The translations under genes and the position numbers were made by a program. Below are positions 1 through 7,626 of a stretch of DNA of 42,526 bases, piece by piece. The DNA comes from an uncultured Lachnospiraceae bacterium. GTDB taxonomy: Bacteria; Bacillota; Clostridia; Lachnospirales; Lachnospiraceae. The stretch lies in the NCBI GenBank assembly GCA_910589265.1, contig CAJUTQ010000057.1, positions 1-42,526 on the forward strand. Reading direction: 5' to 3'. The first letter of the stretch is position 1; each line of letters starts with the position of its first letter. The notes under the pieces are model-generated. The model searched no databases and was not told the origin of the DNA. It worked only from the letters and a program-made list of their open reading frames with translations.

Positions 1-200
1 CAGACGCAACAGGAACTGATACAACAGGTACAGACGCAACAGGAACTGATACAACAGGTACAGACGCAACAGGAACTGATACAACAGGTACAGACGCAAC
101 AGGAACTGATACAACAGGTACAGACGCAACAGGAACTGATGCAACAGGTACAGACGCAACAGGAACTGATGCAACAGGTACTGAAACACCAGCTGATGCA
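1..200 (+). repeat. 30-bp tandem repeat (degenerate 15-bp unit)
   Basis: Six nearly identical copies of a 30-bp unit run from base 1 to about 180 and continue beyond the left edge. A degenerate unit follows. Each 30-mer is two diverged 15-mers. Copies 5 and 6 differ from the first four by GAT-GCA in place of GAT-ACA, which changes D-T to D-A. The array is coding, and copy-number slippage would lengthen or shorten the stalk without a frameshift. Confidence 0.95.
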
Positions 201-230
201 GCAGGTACAGATGCAACAAATGCAGAATAA
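3..230 (+). CDS. C-terminal fragment of a repeat-rich secreted/surface protein
   Basis: The frame is open from the window edge to TAA at 228-230. It reads as tandem pentapeptides of the form D-(A/T)-T-G-T, about a dozen copies, and then a degenerate tail ending TDATNAE. The frame is chosen because differences between half-units (GAC/GAT, GGA/GGT, ACT/ACA) fall at third positions and are silent here. Thr/Asp/Gly/Ala-rich low-complexity tails are common as linkers or stalks of secreted clostridial proteins. The N-terminal part lies outside the window, so no function can be given. No sorting motif or membrane anchor follows the repeats. A terminator lies about 40 bp downstream. Confidence 0.7.
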   Translation, partial: DATGTDTTGTDATGTDTTGTDATGTDTTGTDATGTDTTGTDATGTDATGTDATGTDATGTETPADAAGTDATNAE

Positions 231-270
231 TGTATAGTTAGAGTAGTAAACGATTCATAAATAAAAGAGT

Positions 271-313
271 AAAAATGGCCATGTTATGTATTTTGCATAA
301 TAGGGCCATTTTT
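271..313 (+). terminator. Rho-independent terminator of the repeat-protein gene
   Basis: AAAAATGGCC (271-280) pairs with GGCCATTTTT (304-313) and runs into a T tract. It lies about 40 bp after the stop codon. The A-rich left arm could make it work on both strands. Confidence 0.85.
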
Positions 314-317
314 TATT

Positions 318-366
318 GTATAGGAAAGATGTTTTCACACTAAAGCGTGAAAGTATATTCCTATAA
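318..366. repeat. Imperfect inverted repeat (long hairpin)
   Basis: TATAGGAA near 319 pairs with TTCCTATA ending near 365. Inside it, TTTCACACT pairs with AGCGTGAAA. The hairpin sits between the terminator and the structured stretch at 370-492. It may be the left boundary of the same degenerate element, but that is inference. Confidence 0.5.
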
Positions 367-369
367 AAG

Positions 370-492
370 AAAAAATGTGCGCACTCGTGGGAAAGGTATT
401 ATGTCCCTAAGGCTACCGTAGTCGGCGCAGCAAAGTGTTCAAGTCCCTCATAAATGAGGGGGTAGGAGTTGATGTGGGCTTGCCCACTTTGT
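370..492 (+). ncRNA. Structured remnant resembling a TnpB-type right end / omega RNA
   Basis: No ORF fits here, yet the sequence is strongly structured. CCCTCAT (445-451) pairs with ATGAGGG (454-460). CAAAGTG (431-437) pairs with CACTTTG (485-491), and GTGGGC-TTGCCCAC forms a third stem. The order (a short block reading CCTAAGGCTACCGTAGTCG, then TTCAAG, then a stem, then TAGGAG) recalls from memory the 3' end and right end of clostridial IS605/IS607 tnpB elements, where the guide RNA overlaps the tnpB 3' end. No tnpB reading frame survives, so this would be a non-autonomous remnant. It could be an unrelated small RNA. A covariance-model search would decide. Confidence 0.35.
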
Positions 493-580
493 TCTTAATA
501 TTAGGAAACTTTTCTTAAATTTTCTAATAATGAAATTACCTCTATCCTTTGAGCCTTAAATTTTGCTGAGTAATGATTAC

Positions 581-727
581 ATGGAGTTGCAGGAATATTA
601 TGTAGGAGACAGGCCCCAGTTTCATTTACTCATTGGAGCAGTAGCAAAGGCATACTTTCTTACAGGAAAAATTAGTAGGGAAGGGTTATATGTTATTATC
701 AAAAAAATGGGATTGAAAAATATATAA
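581..727 (+). CDS. Possible 48-residue small protein or gene remnant
   Basis: ATG at 581 opens a 48-codon frame starting MELQEYYVGDRP and ending KKMGLKNI. Composition is protein-like, with a hydrophobic centre and basic end. There is no clear ribosome site and no family is recognised. It may be the tail of a decayed larger gene because the frame stays open for several codons before the ATG. It sits in an otherwise non-coding stretch. Confidence 0.25.
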   Translation: MELQEYYVGDRPQFHLLIGAVAKAYFLTGKISREGLYVIIKKMGLKNI

Positions 728-768
728 TATATATAAAATATGGCAGTCAGTTCATTTATAAGAATTCA

Positions 769-797
769 TTGACGGAAATAAGGATAATCGTTATAAT
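769..797 (+). promoter_or_regulatory. Sigma-A promoter upstream of the chemoreceptor leader
   Basis: TTGACG (769-774) is separated by exactly 17 bp from TATAAT (792-797), which predicts a start near 804. It would make a leader of almost 300 nt before the chemoreceptor gene, containing the short frame at 923 and the terminator-like stem at 946-985. The rest of 231-1097 shows no gene of normal size. Confidence 0.6.
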
Positions 798-922
798 AAT
801 ATTAATGAAAGAAGGCAGATTCAGTAAGGATTCTTTTGTCTCTATTTTCATTTACTGTACTGCTCTTTGAGAACATAGCCATTAACGTGGGGAACTTATT
901 AAGTTTTTAGGAGGCAGTGGGC

Positions 923-967
923 ATGTATATAAGTTTATATTTACGAAAGCTAGTTCTTGTTTGGTGA
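923..967 (+). CDS. Putative 14-residue leader peptide
   Basis: A perfect AGGAGG (909-914) lies 8 nt ahead of ATG at 923. The frame reads MYISLYLRKLVLVW and stops at TGA 965-967. Its last codons overlap the left arm of the stem at 946-985, so translation could decide whether that stem forms. No family is known to me. The call rests on the ribosome site and the layout only. Confidence 0.35.
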   Translation: MYISLYLRKLVLVW

Positions 968-985
968 AGTCAACAGGGGCTTTTT
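946..985 (+). terminator. Terminator-like stem in the chemoreceptor leader
   Basis: AAAGC (946-950) pairs with GCTTT (978-982) inside a run of six T, and inner CTTGTT pairs with AACAGG. The stem is weaker than the other terminators in the window because of an internal loop. Its position after a short translated frame suggests attenuation. Confidence 0.4.
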
Positions 986-1097
986 TCATTCTATAGTTTT
1001 TTACATACTCATTCTTATATCATGTTAGAGAAATATTTTGCAACTTTAAATATGGTAACCAGCCATTACCCAGGATGCAGCTCTAGAGAAAGGCAAA

Positions 1098-2789
1098 GTG
1101 ATTAAGATGAAAGATAGTTTGGTTTCGAAAGCACAAAAAAATGAAAAAAAACGACAGATTGGCCGCAAAGTAAGTAACTTGGTTGCCGCAATGTTGGGAC
1201 TCTCCATACTCGTTGTAGTTTCCATTTGCATTGGTATGTTTTATAATCTTATTATGGGGATGTTGAAAGATCAATGCGTAAGCGGGACAAATATGCTTGC
1301 TTATGAGCTGAAAAATTATACAGGGCCAGATGATAAAACAGGCCTTCTTGACGATTTAAAGAAACAGACAGGGTGTGAATTCACCATTTTTTATGGAGAC
1401 GAGAGAGCATATACAACTATTTTGCAAGATGGTAAGAGGGCTGTTGGCACAAAACTTTCCCCAAATTTGACTGTGACTGTTTTGGAACAAGGAAAAACCT
1501 ATGTGGGAAAGGCGAAAATTCTTGGAACAGACCATATATGCTCTTATGTTCCTACTAGAGATGAAGAGGGTAAAATCAATGGCTTAATTTTTTCAGGTAT
1601 ATCCTTAGCAGAGGCATCTAAACGGTTGAACATTACAATTGTACTATCTGGGCTTGTAGGGCTGCTTTTAAGTCTTGGTTGTATTTCTTTCTTGTTGTCA
1701 TACATAAAGAAATCGGTTTCCCTGCCTCTTTCTAAACTGACAATAGCGGCCCAGACAATGGAAAGGGGAGATTTGGGGCTTAAACATAAGGAAGAGCTGA
1801 AAATAGACATTTACTCTGATGACGAGCTGGGCCTTCTTGCTCAAAGTTTTGAAAAAACTATATACCGACTAAAGGGATATATTGGAGAAATTTCCACTAT
1901 ATTGTCTGCCATTTCTGAGGGAAATTTGTCAGCAATGACTACACAAGATTATGTGGGAGATTTTACTTCCATAAAAAAATCCTTAGATGATATACTTTTA
2001 AAGCTTAACAAGACTATGCTACAAATTGTAGACAGCTCTTACCAAGTTTCCAATGGATCAGAGCAAATGTCAGCAGGTTCCCAGGCATTAAGCCAGGGAG
2101 TAGTGGAACAGGCGGATGCGGTGGAGGAATTAGAGGAAACCATCCATGAAATTTCTAGGCAGGTAGATCAAACAGCAGAAAATACAGAACAAGCAATTCA
2201 AAAGGTAAAGAGGGTAGAGAAGCAAATTTTGGAAAGTAATGAAAAAATGCAGGAAATGATTCATGCTATGGAGGAAATTAACATTAGTTCCAGTGAAATA
2301 GGAAAAATTATAAAAACCATTGAAGACATTACATTCCAGACAAATATCCTTTCTCTAAACGCAGCTGTAGAAGCAGCCAGAGCAGGAACAGAGGGAAAGG
2401 GTTTTGCTGTTGTTGCTGAGGAAGTTCGCAGTCTAGCTGGTAAAACGGCGGAGGCTTCCCAATCAACCACCGTATTGATTGAACGCTCAATTTCAGCAGT
2501 AGAACATGGAACGAAGATTGCAAATGAGACTGCCTGCCAGCTTCAAGCGGTTGTCTCGGGAGCAAATGAAGTAGCAAAGATTATTAATGGGATTGCAAAG
2601 GCTTCCCATACCCAGACAGATTCTATATCGCAAGTACAAGGACAGCTTAGCCATATTTCCAGTGTGGTACAAGCTAATTCTTCTACGGCAGAGGAAAGCG
2701 CAGCTACCAGTCAGGAGCTTAGGGAACAGGCAGGGCTGTTAAAAAGACTTATGGATGTTTTTTGTTTAAAAACAAATATAAAGGAATAA
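1098..2789 (+). CDS. Methyl-accepting chemotaxis protein
   Basis: This is a transmembrane chemoreceptor that senses an extracellular signal and controls the CheA kinase array. The first membrane segment is near residues 28-50. A short extracellular Cache-like domain follows (about 50-175), then a second membrane segment (about 178-202), a HAMP domain (about 203-260) and a long coiled-coil signalling domain to the C-terminus. The conserved hairpin tip is clear around residues 414-445 (NILSLNAAVEAARAG, then FAVVAEEVR). The chosen GTG at 1098 follows GAGAAAGG at good distance; ATG at 1107 is the alternative. The ligand cannot be told. No chemotaxis operon lies next to it. Flagellin is encoded 18 kb away, which fits a motile cell. 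Confidence 0.95.
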   Translation: MIKMKDSLVSKAQKNEKKRQIGRKVSNLVAAMLGLSILVVVSICIGMFYNLIMGMLKDQCVSGTNMLAYELKNYTGPDDKTGLLDDLKKQTGCEFTIFYGDERAYTTILQDGKRAVGTKLSPNLTVTVLEQGKTYVGKAKILGTDHICSYVPTRDEEGKINGLIFSGISLAEASKRLNITIVLSGLVGLLLSLGCISFLLSYIKKSVSLPLSKLTIAAQTMERGDLGLKHKEELKIDIYSDDELGLLAQSFEKTIYRLKGYIGEISTILSAISEGNLSAMTTQDYVGDFTSIKKSLDDILLKLNKTMLQIVDSSYQVSNGSEQMSAGSQALSQGVVEQADAVEELEETIHEISRQVDQTAENTEQAIQKVKRVEKQILESNEKMQEMIHAMEEINISSSEIGKIIKTIEDITFQTNILSLNAAVEAARAGTEGKGFAVVAEEVRSLAGKTAEASQSTTVLIERSISAVEHGTKIANETACQLQAVVSGANEVAKIINGIAKASHTQTDSISQVQGQLSHISSVVQANSSTAEESAATSQELREQAGLLKRLMDVFCLKTNIKE

Positions 2790-3057
2790 AAGACTCGTCC
2801 TTGTCTTCTTTGCAGATTCCTATGACATTGGCAACTTATTTTCAGGCGAAAATATGGGTTTTAACTTACAATAAAAAGTATAAAAAATTTAAAGAAACAT
2901 TTATTTTATTCTTAATGATTTTTTAAGACTTTTTAGATAAAATTATAGTAAAATTTTTATAAATATTAGTAAGCTGGTACATATTTTAACTGGAAAGAGG
3001 TATGGACAAAAAAGTTGAACCTCATGGGTACTATGAGAAAAATAAGGGGAAAGGAAT

Positions 3058-3978
3058 ATGGAAACACCATCAAGAAGACAGGAGAGGCACAAAGAGCTCC
3101 ATGTGGTGGAGAGGACGGATTACAGAGAGGGACAAAGGAGAAAAAGGGAACAGCTTCACATTGTTGATTTTAAAAAGAGGGATTCCCCAAAAAGGCAGAG
3201 AAGGATAGAGGGCTCTTATCCGTCAGCTCCTGACATGGCGCTTGCACCTCCAGTAAAGAGAAGGAGAAAAATCTCCAGAGAGGAAGCTCTAAGGAAGAGG
3301 ATGCTAAGGAAAAGGCGTCAAATGAAATATAAGATGATTGCTTTTAGCTTTATGTTTATTATTTTAGCTGTGGGCATTCTTTTGATTTTCAATTTTTTGA
3401 AGAAGGAGGACAAGTCCATGGAGAAGGAGGTTAAAGAAGCTTTTAAGGAAGTAACCGCACCTGTAATGAAGAAAAATATAGATGAGAGAAAACCTCTTTT
3501 AACAGAGGACTTTTTAACAGTGAACGAATATTCCAGGCCAGGGGAGTTATTGCCAGAAGTTAAAAATATTTTTGTTCATTATACTGCAAATCCTAATACA
3601 ACAGCACAGCAAAATAGAAGCTATTTTCAGTCGTTAATGAGTACTCATATTACTTCAGCCAGTGCACATTTTATTATTGGCTATGATGGGGATATTATCC
3701 AATGTCTTCCTTTAGATGAGATTGGTTATGCTGTTATGGGGAGAAATTATGATTCCATTTCTATTGAATGTTGTTATTTAGCTGAAAACGGTGAGTTTAC
3801 AGACGCTACAAAGGAGTCTCTTATAAAGCTTTTAGTGTGGCTTTTGGACAGGTATGAGCTGGATACTGGGGATATACTAAGACATTATGATGAAGGAGGA
3901 AAAGCCTGCCCGAAATATTACGTAGAAAATGAAGATGAATGGGAAAAGCTGAAGTGGAATGTAAAGAAAGCTATGTAG
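3058..3978 (+). CDS. Membrane-anchored N-acetylmuramoyl-L-alanine amidase (Amidase_2)
   Basis: This is a predicted cell-wall hydrolase that cleaves the amide bond between MurNAc and L-Ala. Residues 1-88 form a cytoplasmic tail very rich in Arg and Lys. One membrane segment follows (about 91-113), then the extracellular Amidase_2 domain (about 155-300). Zinc ligands of the T7-lysozyme type are visible: His174 in VHYTA, His276 in RHYDEGGKACP, and Cys284. The block SAHFIIGYDGDIIQ is typical of the family. ATG 3058 follows GGGGAAAGGA. There is no signal peptide cleavage site, so the enzyme should stay anchored. The gene stands alone between the chemoreceptor and a lipoprotein. Confidence 0.9.
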   Translation: METPSRRQERHKELHVVERTDYREGQRRKREQLHIVDFKKRDSPKRQRRIEGSYPSAPDMALAPPVKRRRKISREEALRKRMLRKRRQMKYKMIAFSFMFIILAVGILLIFNFLKKEDKSMEKEVKEAFKEVTAPVMKKNIDERKPLLTEDFLTVNEYSRPGELLPEVKNIFVHYTANPNTTAQQNRSYFQSLMSTHITSASAHFIIGYDGDIIQCLPLDEIGYAVMGRNYDSISIECCYLAENGEFTDATKESLIKLLVWLLDRYELDTGDILRHYDEGGKACPKYYVENEDEWEKLKWNVKKAM

Positions 3979-4029
3979 TCTGTCTTTTGATTTATGTAAT
4001 TGGAGTAGAGTTTTTTTAGTACAAGAAAT

Positions 4030-4851
4030 ATGAAAAGAAAAAGAATAGTTTGCCAAAGAAGATTTCGTGCCCTTTTATTCGTGTTTTTGTTAGGACTGCA
4101 AGGATGTGGGGTAAACAGGAGCAATACATCAGGGGAATTACAAGAAAATATAGTGGAAGATACACAGCCAGAGGAAGAGGATAGTGCTACAGTAGAATTA
4201 ACAGATACAGTACGTTGGTTCAATGCATCCTACGGGGTGCTCACAGAACTAAATGGATGGGATTATAACCGCTTTGCCGGGCTTCCAGCTAATGAAAACA
4301 GTGCTTTGCTTAACCAGGAGATGCTTAAGGAATGGTGGGATACGACAGATAGAGCGTCGGCAGATGAAACGCTAGAGTGGATATTGACAGAGGGACATCG
4401 AGTAGATTTTATAGAGGATATGAAGTACATAGAGGAGAGTGGACTAGGACAAGTGCCCATAGAAGAACGGGAAGCTTTCTTAGAAGAGAATTTTGGATTA
4501 ACTTTAAAAGAGGCTACATTTATGAAGAATAGTTATGCTATGTATGAGAAATACGGGGAACATGCCATTTCAGGCTGGGATTACTGCAGGGCTATGAGTC
4601 TCCTTGGATTTTTCTATTTGGCAGAATATTATACAGAAGAGGAAGCTCTTAATAAGTCTTTGGAAATTGCACAGATAATGCAGCCTTTGTTTACATCTTG
4701 GGATGAGTTAATGGACAGCTATTTATGTGGTTATGAATATTGGTCTGAGGAAAGTAGCGAGGAACGTAGAGCAGTTTATGAGGATTTAAAGGGAAGGGAG
4801 GATAGTCCTTACAAGATCGACTATAATTTGGTATTAGAGAAAACTTGGTAA
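4030..4851 (+). CDS. DUF1266-domain lipoprotein
   Basis: The N-terminus is basic, then hydrophobic, and ends in LGLQGC, a good lipobox, so the mature protein is lipid-anchored outside the membrane. An acidic linker follows (about 35-55). The C-terminal two thirds match the DUF1266 pattern: WxxxxRASADETLEW, SGWDYCRAMSLLGFFYLAEYY and a final SYLCGYEYW block. DUF1266 has no established biochemical activity. The ribosome site before ATG 4030 is weak. The gene ends just before a strong terminator shared with convergent argG. Confidence 0.8.
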   Translation: MKRKRIVCQRRFRALLFVFLLGLQGCGVNRSNTSGELQENIVEDTQPEEEDSATVELTDTVRWFNASYGVLTELNGWDYNRFAGLPANENSALLNQEMLKEWWDTTDRASADETLEWILTEGHRVDFIEDMKYIEESGLGQVPIEEREAFLEENFGLTLKEATFMKNSYAMYEKYGEHAISGWDYCRAMSLLGFFYLAEYYTEEEALNKSLEIAQIMQPLFTSWDELMDSYLCGYEYWSEESSEERRAVYEDLKGREDSPYKIDYNLVLEKTW

Positions 4852-4888
4852 TATAGATATATTTCTACCTTTGCTAAAGGAAAGATAA

Positions 4889-4932
4889 AAAAGTCAAACT
4901 ATGGAGACTAAGGTCTCTATGGTTTGACTTTT
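4889..4932. terminator. Bidirectional terminator between DUF1266 gene and argG
   Basis: AAAAGTCAAAC on the left pairs with GTTTGACTTTT on the right, and GAGAC pairs with GTCTC at the tip, making a stem of about 20 bp with two wobbles. A-rich and T-rich flanks suit termination of both converging genes. Confidence 0.9.
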
Positions 4933-4938
4933 AAAATT

Positions 4939-6147
4939 TTACACTTGGGCCATTTTCATAGCTCGGACTTTGCTAGAAAGGCCAAATAAGTTAATAAAGC
5001 CTTCGGCGTCATGATGATCGTATAAATCTCCTGTTGTAAAAGAAGCAATACTTTCACTGTATAAAGAATAGGGGGATGTTGTGCCAGCTTTCATAATATT
5101 GCCTTTGTAAAGTTTAAGTTTCACTTCTCCAGTAACATATGTCTGGGTTGATTCAATGAAGGCTTGAACAGCTTCCCGAATAGGAGTGAACCATTTTCCT
5201 TCGTATACAATATCTGCTAATTTGTTTCCCATGTCTTTTTTTAAGCTGTATGTTTCCCTGTCCAAAATTAGTTCTTCTAATTGCTGGTGGGCTTCCATTA
5301 AAATAGTTCCTCCTGGGGTTTCATAAACTCCTCGGGATTTCATTCCAACGACTCGGTTTTCTACAATATCAACAATGCCAATGCCATGTTTTCCACCTAA
5401 TATATTTAACTGGCGGATAATATCTGACACTTTCATTTTCTTACCATTTAAACTCATGGGAACGCCTTTTTCGAAGGTTAAAGAAATATACTCTTCCTCA
5501 TCGGGAGCCTTTTGGGGGGTTGTTCCAAGGACTAATAGATGTTCGTAGTCAGGTTCCTTAGATGGATCTTCCAATTCCAGTCCTTCATGGCTTATATGCC
5601 ATAAGTTTCGATCCCTGCTGTAACTGCTTTCAGGAGAAAAGGGAAGATGGATTCCATGAGATTTACAGTAGGCAATTTCCTCTTCTCTAGAGTCCATGGA
5701 CCATTTTTCATTTCTCCATGCTGCAATAATGGAAAGTTCTGGGGCAAGAGCTTTTATGCCTAATTCAAAACGGATTTGGTCATTTCCCTTTCCAGTAGCT
5801 CCATGACAGATAGCTTTTGCTCCTTCCCTTTTTGCAATTTCCACTAATTTTTTAGCAATGAGTGGTCTTGCCATGGAAGTTCCAAGAAGATATTTATTTT
5901 CGTAAATAGCATTTGCCTGGACACATGGAATAATATATTCATCACAAAATTCATCCACAACATCTTCGATATATAACTTTTCGGCCCCGCTTGCCTTTGC
6001 CCTTTCTTCGAGACCATCTAATTCATTTTCCTGACCACAGTCTACACAGACACATATAACTTCATAATTAAAATTTTCTTTTAGCCATGGAATAATTGCC
6101 GTTGTATCCAATCCTCCTGAATAGGCTAAAACAACTTTATCTTTCAT
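4939..6147 (-). CDS. argG: Argininosuccinate synthase
   Basis: The enzyme joins citrulline and aspartate using ATP to make argininosuccinate, the penultimate step of arginine synthesis, in the cytoplasm. The ATP pyrophosphatase P-loop is seen at residues 8-15 (AYSGGLDT). Family blocks CHGATGKGNDQIRFE, YSRDRNLWHISHEG and GGKHGIGIVDIVENR are all present. The 402 residues match full-length bacterial ArgG. ATG at 6147 follows GGAGG. It is divergent from argC across a 365-bp gap. No argH is seen next to it, so argininosuccinate lyase must lie elsewhere. Confidence 0.98.
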   Translation of the reverse strand: MKDKVVLAYSGGLDTTAIIPWLKENFNYEVICVCVDCGQENELDGLEERAKASGAEKLYIEDVVDEFCDEYIIPCVQANAIYENKYLLGTSMARPLIAKKLVEIAKREGAKAICHGATGKGNDQIRFELGIKALAPELSIIAAWRNEKWSMDSREEEIAYCKSHGIHLPFSPESSYSRDRNLWHISHEGLELEDPSKEPDYEHLLVLGTTPQKAPDEEEYISLTFEKGVPMSLNGKKMKVSDIIRQLNILGGKHGIGIVDIVENRVVGMKSRGVYETPGGTILMEAHQQLEELILDRETYSLKKDMGNKLADIVYEGKWFTPIREAVQAFIESTQTYVTGEVKLKLYKGNIMKAGTTSPYSLYSESIASFTTGDLYDHHDAEGFINLFGLSSKVRAMKMAQV

Positions 6148-6331
6148 TTCTTCCTCCGTTCTACTGCCAAAGGGGCAGCGCTACTGTAATGTTTTCCTTG
6201 TTCCATAAATAGGAGTACGCTCTATAGTTATGGAAATTTATGCATAGGATTTTCCCTATAGGAATATATGTATTTTAATAGTTACTATACACTATTCTCC
6301 TATGTTATGCAAGGAAAAAAATATAAAACAT

Positions 6332-6362
6332 GTGACAGAATAATAAAAAAATATTGTATAAT
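6332..6362 (+). promoter_or_regulatory. Probable argC promoter
   Basis: GTGACA (6332-6337) and TATAAT (6357-6362) are 19 bp apart, slightly long for sigma-A, with a start near 6369. It lies in the 365-bp argG-argC gap (6148-6512). The rest of that gap is AT-rich and must also hold an argG promoter on the other strand, which I could not pin down. Confidence 0.5.
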
Positions 6363-6374
6363 ATGCGAAAAAAA

Positions 6375-6388
6375 TGTATAATTATTCA
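6375..6388. promoter_or_regulatory. ArgR-like operator
   Basis: TGTATAATTATTCA matches the half-palindromic ARG box TGAAT-WWWW-ATTCA with one mismatch. It sits just downstream of the predicted argC start point, where a bound arginine repressor would block transcription. ArgR itself is not in the window. Confidence 0.5.
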
Positions 6389-6512
6389 TTATGAAAAAAG
6401 AGGAGACATTCTCTTGTTTTTCAGTACTGTTTATTATATGATAATGGATAAAACCCTTCCTTTTTGGCAGAATTCTTGTGAAAAGGTTGGGAGAAAGGGA
6501 TGGTGAGAACCT

Positions 6513-7550
6513 TTGAAGATTGGAATTATTGGCTCCACAGGATATGCAGGAGGAGAGCTGGTAAGGCTTTTGTGGAATCATAAGGAGGTAGAAGTAAAGT
6601 GGTATGGTTCTAAAAGTTACCAAAATGAAAAGTATGGAAAGATATATAAGAATATGTTTCAGTTAGTGGACGATGTATGTATGGATGAAAATATAGAGGA
6701 GCTGGCAGATAAGGTAGATGTGATTTTTACTGCTACTCCTCAAGGATTTTTAGCTTCCCGCTTAAACGATAGGATTTTGTCTAAAGCAAAGGTGATTGAT
6801 TTAAGCGCAGATTTTAGATTAAAAGATGTAAAGGATTATGAGCATTGGTATGGAATGGAGCATAAGGCTCCTTCGCTGCTTTTTGAAGCAGTTTACGGGT
6901 TATGCGAGTTGAACAGGGAGAAGATAAGAGAAGCTAGACTTGTAGCAAATCCTGGCTGTTATCCTACCTGTTCCCTTCTGTCATTGTATCCTTTAATAAA
7001 AGAAGGTATGATAGACACAAGCACCTTAATTATTGATGCAAAATCAGGTGCTTCCGGGGCTGGAAGGGGAGCTAAGCTGGAGCAGCTTTTTTGTGAGGTA
7101 AACGAGAATATAAAAGCCTATGGAGTGGCTTCCCACAGACATACTCCTGAAATAGAAGAACAGTTATCTTTGTGGGCCAAAAAGAAGGTAGTCATTAATT
7201 TTACTCCCCATCTTGTACCTATGAACAGGGGAATTTTAATCACAGCTTATGGGATGCTGAAAAAGGAAGTTTCCTATGAAGAAGTAAAGGAGGTATATGA
7301 CTCCTATTATAAAGGGGAAAAATATGTACGGGTATTAGAAAAGGAACAATGTCCAGAGACAAAATGGGTAGAAGGCAGCAATTATGTAGATGTGAATTTT
7401 AAAATAGATAAAAGGACAAAGAGAATAATCCTTATGGGAGCAATGGATAATTTAGTGAAAGGGGCGGCAGGGCAGGCTGTCCAAAACATGAATCTTATGT
7501 TAGGTCTGCCTGAGAATGAAGGTTTGGATCTTGTTCCAGTGTTTCCATAA
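6513..7550 (+). CDS. argC: N-acetyl-gamma-glutamyl-phosphate reductase
   Basis: It reduces N-acetylglutamyl phosphate to the semialdehyde with NADPH. The N-terminal Rossmann motif GSTGYAGGEL is at residues 7-16. Catalytic Cys149 lies in NPGCYPT, and the conserved SGASGAGR and HRHTPEIEEQ blocks follow. The 345 residues match type 1 ArgC. The start is TTG at 6513, because the nearby ATG at 6500 is in another frame and GGTGAG lies 5 nt ahead of the TTG. It is the first gene of the argC-GNAT-argJ-argB-argD run. Confidence 0.97.
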   Translation: MKIGIIGSTGYAGGELVRLLWNHKEVEVKWYGSKSYQNEKYGKIYKNMFQLVDDVCMDENIEELADKVDVIFTATPQGFLASRLNDRILSKAKVIDLSADFRLKDVKDYEHWYGMEHKAPSLLFEAVYGLCELNREKIREARLVANPGCYPTCSLLSLYPLIKEGMIDTSTLIIDAKSGASGAGRGAKLEQLFCEVNENIKAYGVASHRHTPEIEEQLSLWAKKKVVINFTPHLVPMNRGILITAYGMLKKEVSYEEVKEVYDSYYKGEKYVRVLEKEQCPETKWVEGSNYVDVNFKIDKRTKRIILMGAMDNLVKGAAGQAVQNMNLMLGLPENEGLDLVPVFP

Positions 7551-7626
7551 ATAGTAAAAGATCTTGGAAACAATGTATTGATGGAAAATGATGAGAGACA
7601 AGGCTGAAATATACAGGGGTATAAAA

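Noticed and set aside
1..180. CRISPR-like array
   Set aside because: The repeats are directly adjacent with no unique spacers and are coding.
1..237. Alternative reading frame through the repeats (QTQQELIQQV)
   Set aside because: Unit differences are silent in frame 3 but not here, and DATGT-type tails are usual in clostridial surface proteins.
986..1097. Cyclic di-GMP riboswitch before the chemoreceptor
   Set aside because: Fragments such as ATGGTAACCAG and GAAAGGCAAAG look similar by eye, but the order and the required GACGCAAAGC core are missing.
3002..3208. 68-residue frame with a good ribosome site
   Set aside because: It overlaps the amidase start in another frame and has no recognisable domain, while the amidase frame continues into a clear family. 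It is kept only as a note under the amidase tail.
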